Origin: Mesorhizobium sp. B2-1-1
GTDB lineage: Bacteria; Pseudomonadota; Alphaproteobacteria; Rhizobiales; Rhizobiaceae
DNA length: 64,000 nt
Direction of reading: 5' to 3'
Assembly: GCF_006442975.2 (NCBI RefSeq)
Contig: NZ_CP083954.1
Coordinates: 3,727,501-3,791,500, forward strand
A program made the translations under genes and the position numbers. A model generated the notes under the pieces. The model did not search any database and was not told the DNA's origin. It saw only the letters and a list, made by a program, of their open reading frames with translations. Below, piece by piece: positions 18,654-28,672 of this stretch (positions are counted from its first letter, which is position 1; each line of letters begins with the position of its first letter).

Positions 18654-19691
18654 TTACAATACGATGTCGGTCCAGAGCTCGGACGGATCCGGCTCGGCGT
18701 CGTGCTGGGCAAACTCGGCGGCATCGGCGACGACGTCGCGAACCTCCTTGTCGATGGTCTTCAATTCGTCCTCGCTTGCCCACTTCTTCTGGATCAGCCG
18801 CGCTTTGACCTGCTCGATCGGGTCATGCTCGGAGCGCATCTTCTGCACTTCTTCCTTGGAGCGGTATTTCGCCGGGTCGGACATCGAATGGCCCCGATAG
18901 CGGTAAGTCTGCATTTCGAGGATCAGCGGCCCATTGCCGGCACGGCACCATTCGGTAGCGAGATCGCCGGCGGCCTTGACAGCACGCACGTCCATGCCGT
19001 CGACCTGGATACCGGGAATCTTGAACGAGGCGCCGCGATTCGAGAAGTCGGTCTCCGCCGAGGAGCGCGATACCGAGGTGCCCATGGCATAGCGGTTGTT
19101 CTCGATGATGTAGATCACCGGCAGCTTCCAAAGCGAGGCCATGTTGAAGCTTTCGTAGACCTGGCCCTGGTTTGCGGCCCCGTCCCCGAAATAGGTCAGC
19201 GTGACATTGTTGTTGCCGCGATAGCGGTTGGCGAAGGCCAGGCCCGTGCCGAGCGACACCTGCGCGCCGACGATGCCGTGGCCACCGTAGAAATGCTTCT
19301 CCTTGGAGAACATGTGCATGGAGCCGCCCTTGCCCTTCGACAGGCCGCCTCGGCGGCCGGTCAGTTCGGCCATGACGCCACGCGGCGACAGTTCCATCGC
19401 CAACATATGACCGTGGTCGCGGTAGGCCGTGATCATCTGGTCACCGTCGATCAGCGCCATCTTCATACCGGTGACGACCGCTTCCTGGCCGATGTAGAGA
19501 TGGCAGAAGCCGCCGATGAAGCCCATCCCGTAAAGCTGGCCGGCCTTTTCCTCGAAACGGCGAATAAGCAGCATGTGCCGGTAGGCGGCGAGCTCCTCGT
19601 CCTTGGTGAATTCCACTGGTTTGGGCGCGGAAAGGCCCGATTTGCCGTCGGATTTCGATTTGGCAGGCGCTTTCCTGGCTGCGGTTGCCAT
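18654..19691 (-). CDS. pdhA: Pyruvate dehydrogenase E1 component, alpha subunit
   Basis: 345 residues. The thiamine diphosphate-binding motif runs from GDGAANQG (169) to ENN (197-199), and the phosphorylation-loop-like YRYRGHSMSDP is present. The Lys/Ala-rich N-terminal extension (about 28 residues) is typical of rhizobial PdhA. First gene of the pdhABC operon; its upstream region carries a 20-base tandem repeat and two dyads that could be regulatory. Confidence 0.97.
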   Translation of the reverse strand: MATAARKAPAKSKSDGKSGLSAPKPVEFTKDEELAAYRHMLLIRRFEEKAGQLYGMGFIGGFCHLYIGQEAVVTGMKMALIDGDQMITAYRDHGHMLAMELSPRGVMAELTGRRGGLSKGKGGSMHMFSKEKHFYGGHGIVGAQVSLGTGLAFANRYRGNNNVTLTYFGDGAANQGQVYESFNMASLWKLPVIYIIENNRYAMGTSVSRSSAETDFSNRGASFKIPGIQVDGMDVRAVKAAGDLATEWCRAGNGPLILEMQTYRYRGHSMSDPAKYRSKEEVQKMRSEHDPIEQVKARLIQKKWASEDELKTIDKEVRDVVADAAEFAQHDAEPDPSELWTDIVL

Positions 19692-19728
19692 GCATCACTC
19701 CCTGTTGGCGTCTCTTCGCGGACATTTC

Positions 19729-19768
19729 GAGCAAGATGAAATCTGCTCGAGCAAGATGAAATCTGCTC
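19729..19768. repeat. Perfect 20-base tandem duplication upstream of pdhA
   Basis: GAGCAAGATGAAATCTGCTC occurs twice head-to-tail (19729-19748 and 19749-19768) starting 38 bases upstream of the pdhA start. Each unit is itself a near-palindrome. It could be duplicated operator DNA or a recent slippage product. Confidence 0.8.
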
Positions 19769-19769
19769 A

Positions 19770-19824
19770 GGGGAGATCAGCTCTCCCCACTGATTTTGGG
19801 GAGGCTAACACGTGAGAACGTGTT
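19770..19824. promoter_or_regulatory. Two dyads in the pdhA upstream region
   Basis: GGGGAGA-TCAGC-TCTCCCC at 19770-19788, and AACACGT-GAGA-ACGTGTT at 19807-19824. The second has perfect seven-base arms with a short spacer, typical of a repressor or activator operator. Both lie about 80-130 bases upstream of pdhA, in the 214-base gap after ftsB. No regulator was assigned. Confidence 0.45.
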
Positions 19825-19905
19825 CCGCCATGTCGAAATTGCATAGCTGGCATGCGACTAAGCAATTAGAATCATTGAAAATATTGGTGATTAACCTGAT
19901 ATTGG

Positions 19906-20229
19906 TTACTTTGCCGAGACCGGCAACATGATGGTGATTTCGTCGGCCTGGGACAAATTCAGCGCCTTACGCGCCTGCTCGTCGAGCATGTCCTTCTCCA
20001 GCGTGCCGTCGTGCATCAGCTTGACGCGCCGTTCCAGCTCCATCCTGCACGCCTTGATCGCATCGAGCTGGGCCTGCAGGGCAACAGTCTCGGCCTCCAG
20101 CTGGTATTTCGAATTGATGCCGAACTCGCCGTGATAGGCATGAAAGCCGAAATAGGCCAGGAACACCGCGCAGAGCGAGGGGATGATCAGCCGGCCGGTG
20201 TTTCTCTGTTTGTGCTGACGCGTCCACAT
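19906..20229 (-). CDS. ftsB: Septum formation initiator, FtsB/DivIC family
   Basis: 107 residues: a short basic N-terminus (MWTRQHKQRNTGR), one membrane segment (LIIPSLCAVFLAYFGFHAYHG, about 14-34), then a coiled coil (YQLEAETVALQAQLDAIKACRMELERRVKL). This is the FtsB architecture, a bitopic divisome protein pairing with FtsL. It lies between eno and pdhA, the usual position in rhizobia. The in-frame extension upstream of 20229 is unlikely because it runs back toward the eno terminator. Confidence 0.9.
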   Translation of the reverse strand: MWTRQHKQRNTGRLIIPSLCAVFLAYFGFHAYHGEFGINSKYQLEAETVALQAQLDAIKACRMELERRVKLMHDGTLEKDMLDEQARKALNLSQADEITIMLPVSAK

Positions 20230-20331
20230 CGTCCGTTCCCTCGCAGTCGCGAACTCGGGCGACCACGGTCTTTTTCGCTCCATTGTGCTTAACGGACGGT
20301 TACGGATGACGCGTCCACAGGCGCTCCAACG

Positions 20332-20353
20332 AAAAGGGCGGGAATTCCCGCCC
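20332..20353 (-). terminator. Rho-independent terminator of eno
   Basis: Read on the minus strand: GGGCGGGAATTCCCGCCC, an 18-base perfect palindrome (20336-20353), followed by TTTTCG. It lies 32 bases after the eno stop, separating eno from ftsB. Confidence 0.8.
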
Positions 20354-20385
20354 CTCACCGCCATCCCTGTGTCCGATGCTCCGGC

Positions 20386-21741
<1,356 letters not shown>

Positions 21742-21859
21742 TTATTGCCGCCGGCGCGATTCACGAAGCGCAAATTCCTGTCATCATAAGTCATGCGCCA
21801 TAGGATGGCCGCCGGTCTATGATGGCGGCTGCGCGGGGCGAAACAGGAGGAGTTTCGCC

Positions 21860-21982
21860 ATGTCCGAGTTAAGCGGTATCGTGAGTTTGTTCCTGATCGC
21901 GGCGGCGTTCCTGACGTCCTGCGACAACCAGCAGCCTCCACAGGGCGCGGTGCAACTGTCGACCCTCCGCAGCGCGGAGTAA
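21860..21982 (+). CDS. Small lipoprotein-like peptide, 40 residues
   Basis: A short frame with a strong AGGAGGAG ribosome binding site seven bases before the ATG and a strong terminator 19 bases after the stop. The peptide begins MSELSGIVSLFLIAAAFLTSC, a hydrophobic segment ending in the lipobox-like LTSC, and continues with a short polar tail (DNQQPPQG...). It would be a tiny lipoprotein anchored to a membrane. No family is recognised, though the signals of expression are good. It runs divergently from eno. Confidence 0.72.
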   Translation: MSELSGIVSLFLIAAAFLTSCDNQQPPQGAVQLSTLRSAE

Positions 21983-22001
21983 GCACGGCAGGCGATCATG
22001 T

Positions 22002-22033
22002 AAAAGGCCCCCGCTGGTTTGCGGGGGCCTTTT
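22002..22033. terminator. Bidirectional terminator between the small lipoprotein and the PRC-barrel gene
   Basis: AAAAGGCCCCCGC, six-base loop, GCGGGGGCCTTTT. A-tract on one side and T-tract on the other allow it to stop both the plus-strand small gene and the convergent minus-strand gene ending at 22051. Confidence 0.9.
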
Positions 22034-22050
22034 CACGTCAGGCTGGCCGG

Positions 22051-22416
22051 TCAATGCCAGTAAGGCTCGACCTTGTAGTAATTGTAGGAGGCGTCACGTG
22101 CGGCCTCGCCATCGGCGCCCGTCAGCTCGTTGATCGAATAGGCGGGAGCGGCTTTCAGCTGGTCCTTCGAGAATGGCACGACATAGCCGCCCCTATCCTC
22201 ATCGTAATCCAAACTCGCCCACGGGATGGCGTGATATTTTTCACCCATGCCGAGAAAGCCGCCAAAACCGATCACAGCGAACATGATGCCGTTGGACAGC
22301 TTGTCGAGCATGACGTCCTCGATGCTGCCGATCTTCGTGCCTTCGGTGTTATAGACGGATGTGCCGATGACCCGCGAAGCAGCGATAGCCTCTGTGTGTC
22401 CTGCCTGGGTTGTCAT
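22051..22416 (-). CDS. PRC-barrel domain protein
   Basis: 121 residues; a PRC-barrel fold is indicated by ASRVIGTSVYNTEGTKIGSIEDVMLDK and AVIGFGGFLGMGEKYHAIPW, the rhizobial photosystem-reaction-centre-H-like group. Such proteins are stress-associated and of unclear function. The ATG (MTTQAGHTE) has a good GAGGAG ribosome binding site. It ends at a shared terminator and stands alone. Confidence 0.88.
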   Translation of the reverse strand: MTTQAGHTEAIAASRVIGTSVYNTEGTKIGSIEDVMLDKLSNGIMFAVIGFGGFLGMGEKYHAIPWASLDYDEDRGGYVVPFSKDQLKAAPAYSINELTGADGEAARDASYNYYKVEPYWH

Positions 22417-22588
22417 GATGTGCTCCTCATTGTCGTTGCTCTGGACTTTCACAATGAGGGGCGAGATCGAAGGTTCCCGACTTTTCCGCCGGTCTGTTCG
22501 ACTTTTTCCACCTGTATAAAGGTGACTTCTTACTGACGTGGCAGGCCGATATATGCCCTCCGCGGCGACGACCTTCAGCTGCGCCGGG

Positions 22589-23434
22589 TCAGCGGGCCTT
22601 CGCTACCCGATCGAACGCCATCAACCTTTCCAGAAGTGCCGGCATGTCCTTCAGCGGCACCATGTTCGGTCCGTCGGACGAGGTCGAATTATCCGGATCC
22701 TGGTGGGTCTCGATGAAGACGCCGGCAACGCCGACAGCGACAGCCGCGCGGGCCAAGGTCTCGACAAAGCGGCGTTCGCCGCCGGAGGAACCACCCTGCC
22801 CGCCCGGCTGCTGGACCGAATGGGTGGCGTCGAAAATCACAGGCGCGCCGATGTCGGCCATAATGGGCAGGGCCCGCATGTCCGAGACAAGCGTGTTGTA
22901 GCCGAACGAGGCGCCGCGCTCGGTGGTCAAGACATTGGGGTTGCCGGAGCCGGTGATCTTGGCCACCACGTTCTTCATGTCCCAGGGCGCGAGGAACTGT
23001 CCCTTCTTGACGTTGATCACCTTGCCCGTCCTTGCGGCGGCAACCAGCATGTCGGTCTGGCGCGACAGGAAGGCCGGGATCTGCAGCACGTCGACATGCG
23101 GCGCAACGATGGCGCACTGTTCCTCGGTGTGGACGTCGGTCAGTACCGGCAAGGAGAATTCCTTGCGCAACTCGTCGAAGACCGGGAGCGCCGCTTCCAT
23201 GCCGGCACCGCGTGTAGCCGACAGGGAGGTGCGGTTAGCCTTGTCGTAGCTGGTCTTGTAGACGAGGCCGATGCCCAACCTGCCTGTCAATTCCTTCAGC
23301 GCGCCGGCCATGTCGAAGGCATGCTGGCGTGATTCGAACTGGCAGGGGCCGGCAATCAGCGACAGCGGTGCTGCGTTGTCGAAGACGACATTGCCGACGG
23401 TTACCGATGAATTGGGCGCCAAGGCGTTGCTCAT
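22589..23434 (-). CDS. kdsA: 3-deoxy-8-phosphooctulonate synthase (KDO 8-P synthase)
   Basis: 281 residues of the DAHP synthase class I fold. It condenses phosphoenolpyruvate with arabinose 5-phosphate for lipopolysaccharide KDO. Motifs include LIAGPCQFESRQHA, YKTSYDKANRTS, and the C-terminal FIETHQDPDNSTSSDGPNMV. Its start overlaps the stop of the VOC gene in an ATGA, so the two are translationally coupled. Confidence 0.96.
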   Translation of the reverse strand: MSNALAPNSSVTVGNVVFDNAAPLSLIAGPCQFESRQHAFDMAGALKELTGRLGIGLVYKTSYDKANRTSLSATRGAGMEAALPVFDELRKEFSLPVLTDVHTEEQCAIVAPHVDVLQIPAFLSRQTDMLVAAARTGKVINVKKGQFLAPWDMKNVVAKITGSGNPNVLTTERGASFGYNTLVSDMRALPIMADIGAPVIFDATHSVQQPGGQGGSSGGERRFVETLARAAVAVGVAGVFIETHQDPDNSTSSDGPNMVPLKDMPALLERLMAFDRVAKAR

Positions 23435-24321
23435 TGTATCTCCCGAAAGATGAAGGCGGCGCCCTGCCCGGATGTCGGCTGCACGACGATATCACTGCCC
23501 GACATATCGTATCTGATGGAATTGGCTGCAAGCAGACCTGCCGCCACAGCGGCACGCCGAACCGAAAAGACGACTGCCGCGAAGCGGAGTTGCGTCGGCT
23601 TACCGGCGGGCACGCCAAAGCGTGCCGTGAAAGAGGCCGGGTCGAGTACAGCCAAGATAGCGTTAGGTAGACGAAAAATGGAGGCGCGCGCGTCAGCCGT
23701 CGGATCGTTTACTGCCACGGAAATCAGCCGGCGCTGCTCGGCGGGCTCGTCGCTGATCGCCACGATCTCGACAATTCCCGTGGCACCGTTGGCATGAGCC
23801 TGCAGCGCTGTGCGGTCCACTTCCGGCGCGTTGACGCGCTGGCAGGCGAACAGGAACGCATCGGTTGAACCCCCGGTCGACGCGAAGGCCAGTTTGAATG
23901 ACGCCATGTCGCTTTTGCCGGCAGCGTCGGTGAACGCCCGCGAAAAGCCCAGCATGTCCCCGCCCGACAGGCTCGCATCGACAAAGCGTGCATGGTCCGC
24001 ATCGGCGTCGTCCGTGGTCAGGACCACGGCGGAAAAACCTTCATTGCCATTGCGGTCACGATAGAGCCGGTCGCGCGCGACGAAGACATTGCCCTGGCCG
24101 GCGGCCTTTATCGCGGCCTGATCATCGCCTACAGCCAGCGGTTCCAGATAGGTGCCGTCCGCGAGGAAGACGCAGCAATTTTCCGTGCCGAATGGATGGA
24201 TGCCTGTCGGCGCGACGATGAAGCCGAGGGCCGTTAGCCGCGCCCGCGCCACATCCAGGCTCGAGGTCGGCAGCACGAGGTGATCGAGCGGATGAGTGCC
24301 TGTGGGTGGTGTTTGGATCAT
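23431..24321 (-). CDS. VOC (glyoxalase-like) family protein
   Basis: 296 residues with a glyoxalase-3-like domain (HPLDHLVLPTSSLDVARARLTALGF, HPFGTENCCVFLADGTYLEPL) followed by a second, weaker repeat. Such proteins are metal-dependent lyases or dioxygenases; the substrate cannot be told. The ATG giving MIQTPPTGTHPLDHL was chosen. It precedes kdsA with a four-base overlap. Confidence 0.8.
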   Translation of the reverse strand: MIQTPPTGTHPLDHLVLPTSSLDVARARLTALGFIVAPTGIHPFGTENCCVFLADGTYLEPLAVGDDQAAIKAAGQGNVFVARDRLYRDRNGNEGFSAVVLTTDDADADHARFVDASLSGGDMLGFSRAFTDAAGKSDMASFKLAFASTGGSTDAFLFACQRVNAPEVDRTALQAHANGATGIVEIVAISDEPAEQRRLISVAVNDPTADARASIFRLPNAILAVLDPASFTARFGVPAGKPTQLRFAAVVFSVRRAAVAAGLLAANSIRYDMSGSDIVVQPTSGQGAAFIFREIQ

Positions 24322-24369
24322 GCCAGCGCGGTGTGCATCATTGCGCAAAAGGGTTCAAGGGCGCTCGAA

Positions 24370-24660
24370 TCAGCTTCCGGCCACCACATCGGCGGAATAA
24401 CGCAGTTCGCGCAATGGCTTGACCCTGCTGGTGGTCTGCGCATAGAGCGGATGCGCCTTGTAGGCGGCCAATGCGGCGGCATCCGTGAATTCGGCATAGA
24501 CGACCACGTCGATCTCATCCGACAGCGGATCGACCTTGGTGTTCAGCGTCACCTCGAACAGGCTGGAATGGGGAATGCCGCCGAGCGCCAGCAGCCCAGA
24601 GCGCACTGCCTCCACATCCTCGCCACGCCGCGCGCTGAAGAAAACGATATGCCGGATCAA
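24370..24660 (-). CDS. Dabb (stress-responsive A/B barrel) domain protein
   Basis: 96 residues, a single ferredoxin-like dimeric A/B barrel (IRHIVFFSA at the start, HPLYAQ near the end). The start is taken as a TTG (24658-24660) because GAGGAGGCGGGG precedes it at proper spacing; an in-frame TTG at 24678 lacks a ribosome binding site. Function unknown; the family includes stress-induced proteins and small enzymes. A 48-base gap separates it from the VOC gene. Confidence 0.8.
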   Translation of the reverse strand: MIRHIVFFSARRGEDVEAVRSGLLALGGIPHSSLFEVTLNTKVDPLSDEIDVVVYAEFTDAAALAAYKAHPLYAQTTSRVKPLRELRYSADVVAGS

Positions 24661-24718
24661 CCCCGCCTCCTCGATCAAAAATCCGGGGTCTTTTGTGACG
24701 ACGAAACCGTCAGGTCAA

Positions 24719-24775
24719 CCGTTCAGGGTGCCGCGCGTCCTTGCGACGCGCCCGGGATGCATGAGACCTGAACGG
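24719..24775. repeat. Nested palindromic repeat
   Basis: Outer perfect arms CCGTTCAGG (24719-24727) and CCTGAACGG (24767-24775), inner perfect arms GCGCGTC (24733-24739) and GACGCGC (24745-24751). The layout matches a dispersed rhizobial repeat. It ends two bases before the stop codon of the 44-residue membrane-protein gene. Confidence 0.75.
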
Positions 24776-24777
24776 GA

Positions 24778-24912
24778 CTAGACCTTGCCGGTGACGTAAC
24801 GCACCACGTGAGAGACATTCCTCACCGTCATATCGAGGTACCGGCCCTGGTTGTAGAGACCGTCCCAGATCAGGAAAAACGCAACGGCGGCGATGACGAT
24901 GACATAACGCAT
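24778..24912 (-). CDS. Small membrane protein, 44 residues
   Basis: Begins MRYVIVIAAVAFFLIWDGLYNQGRY, with one N-terminal transmembrane segment (residues 3-17), then a basic amphipathic tail ending TGKV and an in-frame TAG. The layout of hydrophobic start, WDGLYNQGRYLD and the basic tail looks like a genuine conserved small protein. It is too short for usual gene-length cutoffs. No family name is offered. A palindromic repeat abuts its stop codon. Confidence 0.65.
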   Translation of the reverse strand: MRYVIVIAAVAFFLIWDGLYNQGRYLDMTVRNVSHVVRYVTGKV

Positions 24913-25111
24913 GGCTAATCTATCGCATAAGCCCGGCTGTGCTCATAGACGTTCCGCCAGGCAAAGATGGGATCCGTGTCGACCCTCGTACGGTATGTGA
25001 GCTCTCGGCACCTGGAACTGCCAAATCAATGCCGGCGCGCCTTCGATCTCGTCGCCGGCGACTGGCCGGACATGATCCAGAAATGGCCCGCGTCCCAATT
25101 GCGAATGGCGG

Positions 25112-27091
25112 TCAGAGAAGGATGCGGTATTTCGCAAATCCTGCCTCGCCGGCGCCCGCCGGCTCGATTTTCAATGACTTCACTTCGGCGATGAGGTCCT
25201 TCGCCTTGGGCCCTGTCTCGAACACGACGCTGGTTCCGGGCAGCGGCGCGAACGACCAGTTGCCGTCCGCCGACGGGTTGATGGTGCCCTGCTTGACGAT
25301 GTAGCGAACGATGACGTCGCGGTTGGTGTCTGGCGCTTCGTAGATAATTTTGGAAGCGTCGATGTCAGGAAAATTGCCGCCGCCTCCGGCCCGGTAGTTG
25401 TTCGTTGCAACGACAAATTTCTGATTGGGATCAATCGGTTTGCCGTCGAACATCAGGCCGACGATGCGATTGGCACTAGCATTGGCCAGCCCACCCTTGG
25501 GATCGTATTTCGGCGGCTGCGACAGATCTATTCTGTAGGTGACGCCGTCGATAACGTCGAAATTGTAGGACGGAAAGTCGGTGTTGATGAGCGCCTGGTC
25601 GGCCTTGCCAGGTTCGATCCGGTTGAAGATGCCGGCCGACATTTCCAGCCATTCCTTGACCTGCGCTCCGGTGATCTCAACGGCCCGCACGGTGTTGGGA
25701 TAAAGGTAGAGGTCGGCGACGTTCTTGATGGCGATGTCGCCTGCCGGCACATCGGTGTAGTAGTCGGCGCCGTTGCGCCCGCCGGCCTTGAAGGGGGCTG
25801 CCGCCGACAGCAGCGGCACGTCCTTCCATTGTGTGTTTTTCAGGATGTCCTGGAGGTACCAGGTCTGCGCCTGGCTGACGACCTGAACCGACGGATCGTC
25901 GGCGACCAGCGCGAAATAGGAATAGAGCGGCGCTGCGGTCTTGCCGACGGGACGACGCACATAGGCGAGCGTTGCCTGGTGGTCCTGCTCAAGCGCGGCG
26001 ATGATGCGGTTGTCGTCCGCGACAGTCGGCTTGTTCTTGTTGTCGACACGTTCGAAGATCGGCCGCGCTTCCGAGGTGGCGGACACGATCTTCCATTTCG
26101 AGCCGTCGCGCTCCAGCATCAGGTCGATCAGGCCCATATGCGAGCCCCAGAAGCCGCCCATGACGGCCGGCTTGCCCTGCAGCGTACCCTTTTGCGCATC
26201 GACGCCTTCGAGCGCCTGAAAATCCTTCTTGCCAGGGAACACCAGATGCTGGTGACCCGTGAACACCGCGTCGATGCCTTCGACGCCGGCGACAAAGAAC
26301 GATGCGTTCTCCATCATATCGCCCTGCTTGACGTCGATGCCAGAATGCGAGAGCGCGATGATAATGTCGGCGCCCTCTTCCTTCATCTGCGGCACCCAGG
26401 CCTTGGCGGCCTCGACAATGTCGCGCGTTCTGACATTACCTTCGAGGTTCTTGAGATCCCAGACCATGATCTGCGGCGGCACGAAGCCGATGATGCCAAT
26501 CCTGATCGGTTGCTCGGTGCCTGAACCGTCGCTGATCTTCTTGTGGAGGATGACGTAGGGCTTGAGGTAGAGCTTGTCGTCGCGCGGGTTCGCGGCAAGC
26601 TCGGTGCCGCGGATCAGGTTGGCGCAGACGAAGGGGAAATTGGCGGCGGCCAGAACCTTGTCCATGAAGGACAGGCCGTAGTTGAATTCGTGGTTGCCCA
26701 ACGTCGAGCACTCGTAGCCGAGCAGGTTCATGCCTTTCATGATCGGATGCAGGTCACCGTCCTTCATGCCCTTTTCATAGGCGATGTAGTCGCCCATCGG
26801 ATTGCCCTGCAGCAGGTCGCCATTGTCGATCAGCATCGAATTAACGGCTTGCTTGCGCACCGCGTCGATCAGGGAGGCCGTGCGCGACAGTCCCATCGTG
26901 TCATTCGCTTTGTCGGCGTAATAGTCATAGGGCAGCACATTCACATGGATGTCGGTGGTCTCCATGATCCGGAGATGCGCCTGGTTGGTCTGGGCGCGGG
27001 CGGAGAAAGGGTGAAGCGCAATTAGCGCGCCCGTGGCGGCGGCGCCCGCGAGGAGACCGCGGCGGGAGACGGAATGGAGCGGCTGCGACAT
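25112..27091 (-). CDS. cpdB: 2',3'-cyclic-nucleotide 2'-phosphodiesterase/3'-nucleotidase (CpdB type)
   Basis: 659 residues. A Tat-type signal peptide (SRRGLLAGAAATGALIALHPFSARA) directs it to the periplasm. The N-terminal metallophosphoesterase domain has METTDIHVNVLPYDYY, NGDLLQGNP, LGNHEFNYG, SHSGID and GHQH metal ligands; the C-terminal 5'-nucleotidase domain (NNYRAGGGGNFP) binds the base. It dephosphorylates 2',3'-cyclic nucleotides for scavenging. The start has an AAAGGAGAA ribosome binding site. Confidence 0.93.
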   Translation of the reverse strand: MSQPLHSVSRRGLLAGAAATGALIALHPFSARAQTNQAHLRIMETTDIHVNVLPYDYYADKANDTMGLSRTASLIDAVRKQAVNSMLIDNGDLLQGNPMGDYIAYEKGMKDGDLHPIMKGMNLLGYECSTLGNHEFNYGLSFMDKVLAAANFPFVCANLIRGTELAANPRDDKLYLKPYVILHKKISDGSGTEQPIRIGIIGFVPPQIMVWDLKNLEGNVRTRDIVEAAKAWVPQMKEEGADIIIALSHSGIDVKQGDMMENASFFVAGVEGIDAVFTGHQHLVFPGKKDFQALEGVDAQKGTLQGKPAVMGGFWGSHMGLIDLMLERDGSKWKIVSATSEARPIFERVDNKNKPTVADDNRIIAALEQDHQATLAYVRRPVGKTAAPLYSYFALVADDPSVQVVSQAQTWYLQDILKNTQWKDVPLLSAAAPFKAGGRNGADYYTDVPAGDIAIKNVADLYLYPNTVRAVEITGAQVKEWLEMSAGIFNRIEPGKADQALINTDFPSYNFDVIDGVTYRIDLSQPPKYDPKGGLANASANRIVGLMFDGKPIDPNQKFVVATNNYRAGGGGNFPDIDASKIIYEAPDTNRDVIVRYIVKQGTINPSADGNWSFAPLPGTSVVFETGPKAKDLIAEVKSLKIEPAGAGEAGFAKYRILL

Positions 27092-27242
27092 GTTTTCTCC
27101 TTTTCGACGACACGAAAGACCCTGCCCGAAGCGAACTTCGCGCTGAAACCTATTCGAGTCCATTCAAGAAGTTGCGCGCGTCGGAGCTGTCAGTCGATCA
27201 GCAACAGATGACGCGCGGATGAACGGTCGCAAGCGCGGAAGA

Positions 27243-28508
27243 TCAGCCCTTGTCGTCGTCGCCCTGCGTGATCAGGCGGGCGCTGCGTTGGCCCGTGACG
27301 TAGATCCATAGCCAGCTCAGCGACACCGCGAGCCGGTTGCGGAAGCCGATCAGGAAATAGATGTGCGCCAGTCCCCACAGCCACCAGGCCGGCCAGCCGG
27401 TCAGCCTGATCCAGCCGAAATCGATCGCCGCGGCGCGCTTGCCGATCGTGGCCAGGTCCCCGGCATGCTTGTAGTGGAACGGCCGTACGCTCGTATCGCC
27501 GGCAAGCCTGGCCTTGATGGTCGCGGCAACATGGCGGCCCTCCTGCTTGGCGGAAGGCGCCACGCCGGGAACGGGCCGTCCATCGGGCCGCAGCACGAGA
27601 GCGGCGTCGCCGATGACGAAAATCTCGGGGCTGCCCGGCACGGTGAGATCGGGTTCAACCAGCACCCTTCCCGCCCGGTCGGCGGCGGCGCCCAGCCATT
27701 CGGCTGCCGGCGAAGCGGCAACGCCCGCCGCCCACAATATGGTCCTCGCCGGCAGATGCGTGTCGCCGAAGACGACGCCCTCGGCGTCGCAGCGCGTGAC
27801 CGCCCGGCCGAGTTCGATCGTCACGCCGAGCCGCTTCAACGCCTTTCCGGCATAATCGGACAGTTTCGGCGCAAAATTGGCCAGTATGCGGTCGCCAGCC
27901 TCGATCAGCACCACACGCGTCTCGCGCGTGTCGATGTTGCGGAATTCGCCGCGCAGTGTGTCGTGCGCCAGTTCGGCAATGGTGCCGGCAAGTTCGACAC
28001 CGGTCGGACCACCGCCGACGATCGCAATCGTCAGCAGCGCCTGGCGCCTGGCAGGATCGGTTTCCCGCTCGGCCTGCTCGAAGGCGAGCAGAATGCGCCG
28101 TCGAATGGTGGTGGCGTCCTCCAGCGTCTTCAGCCCTGGCGCGAACGGCTCCCATTCGTCGTGGCCGAAATAGGCGTGTCGGGCGCCGGTGGCGAGCACC
28201 AGCGTGTCGTAGGCGACGGTGCTGCCGTCATCGAGCAGCACGCGTTTTCCGGCTCGGTCGATGCCGGTGACATTGGCGAGCAGCGTCGTCACGTCCTTGC
28301 GCTTGCGCAGCAGGTGGCGGATCGGCCAGGCGACCTCCGAGGTCGCCAGCGCTGTCGTTGCGACCTGGTAGAGCAGCGGCTGGAAAAGATGGTGATTGCG
28401 TTTGTCGATCATGGTGATGCGCACGGGCGCACCGGCGAGAGCGCGGGTGAATTCGAGGCCGCCGAACCCCGCCCCTACGACGACGACATGGTGATTGGCT
28501 TGATCCAT
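27243..28508 (-). CDS. ndh: Type II NADH dehydrogenase-like FAD oxidoreductase
   Basis: 421 residues of the pyridine nucleotide-disulfide superfamily. The FAD motif VVVVGAGFGGLE is near the N-terminus, and the NADH motif AIVGGGPTGVELAG and FVIGDAAL are present. The C-terminal region has a hydrophobic stretch (WWLWGLAHIYFLIGF) typical of membrane-attached NDH-2, which passes electrons from NADH to quinone without proton pumping. The start gives MDQANHHVVV. It is unlinked to neighbouring functions. Confidence 0.85.
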   Translation of the reverse strand: MDQANHHVVVVGAGFGGLEFTRALAGAPVRITMIDKRNHHLFQPLLYQVATTALATSEVAWPIRHLLRKRKDVTTLLANVTGIDRAGKRVLLDDGSTVAYDTLVLATGARHAYFGHDEWEPFAPGLKTLEDATTIRRRILLAFEQAERETDPARRQALLTIAIVGGGPTGVELAGTIAELAHDTLRGEFRNIDTRETRVVLIEAGDRILANFAPKLSDYAGKALKRLGVTIELGRAVTRCDAEGVVFGDTHLPARTILWAAGVAASPAAEWLGAAADRAGRVLVEPDLTVPGSPEIFVIGDAALVLRPDGRPVPGVAPSAKQEGRHVAATIKARLAGDTSVRPFHYKHAGDLATIGKRAAAIDFGWIRLTGWPAWWLWGLAHIYFLIGFRNRLAVSLSWLWIYVTGQRSARLITQGDDDKG

Positions 28509-28672
28509 CGCATTCACCCTGACCAGCAATATCGCATGCCTTTGATGTAGGAGCTTTTGTGCAATGCAACAACACGAAGGCCGTGCCCGAGACTCGTCGT
28601 TCCATGTCGTGAATGCACATGTCGCATCCCCCCGCCGGGTATAGCGTTATGGAAAACAGCGATGAGGTGAGC

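Noticed and set aside
19931..20130. Short plus-strand frames opposite ftsB
   Set aside because: Antisense shadows of the coiled-coil coding region.
22520..22560. Dyad ACCTGTATAAAGGT upstream of the PRC-barrel gene considered as an operator
   Set aside because: Short arms with poor match; one such dyad is expected by chance in an AT-richer gap.
24943..25137. 64-codon minus-strand frame downstream of cpdB
   Set aside because: Overlaps the end of cpdB, no family similarity, no ribosome binding site.
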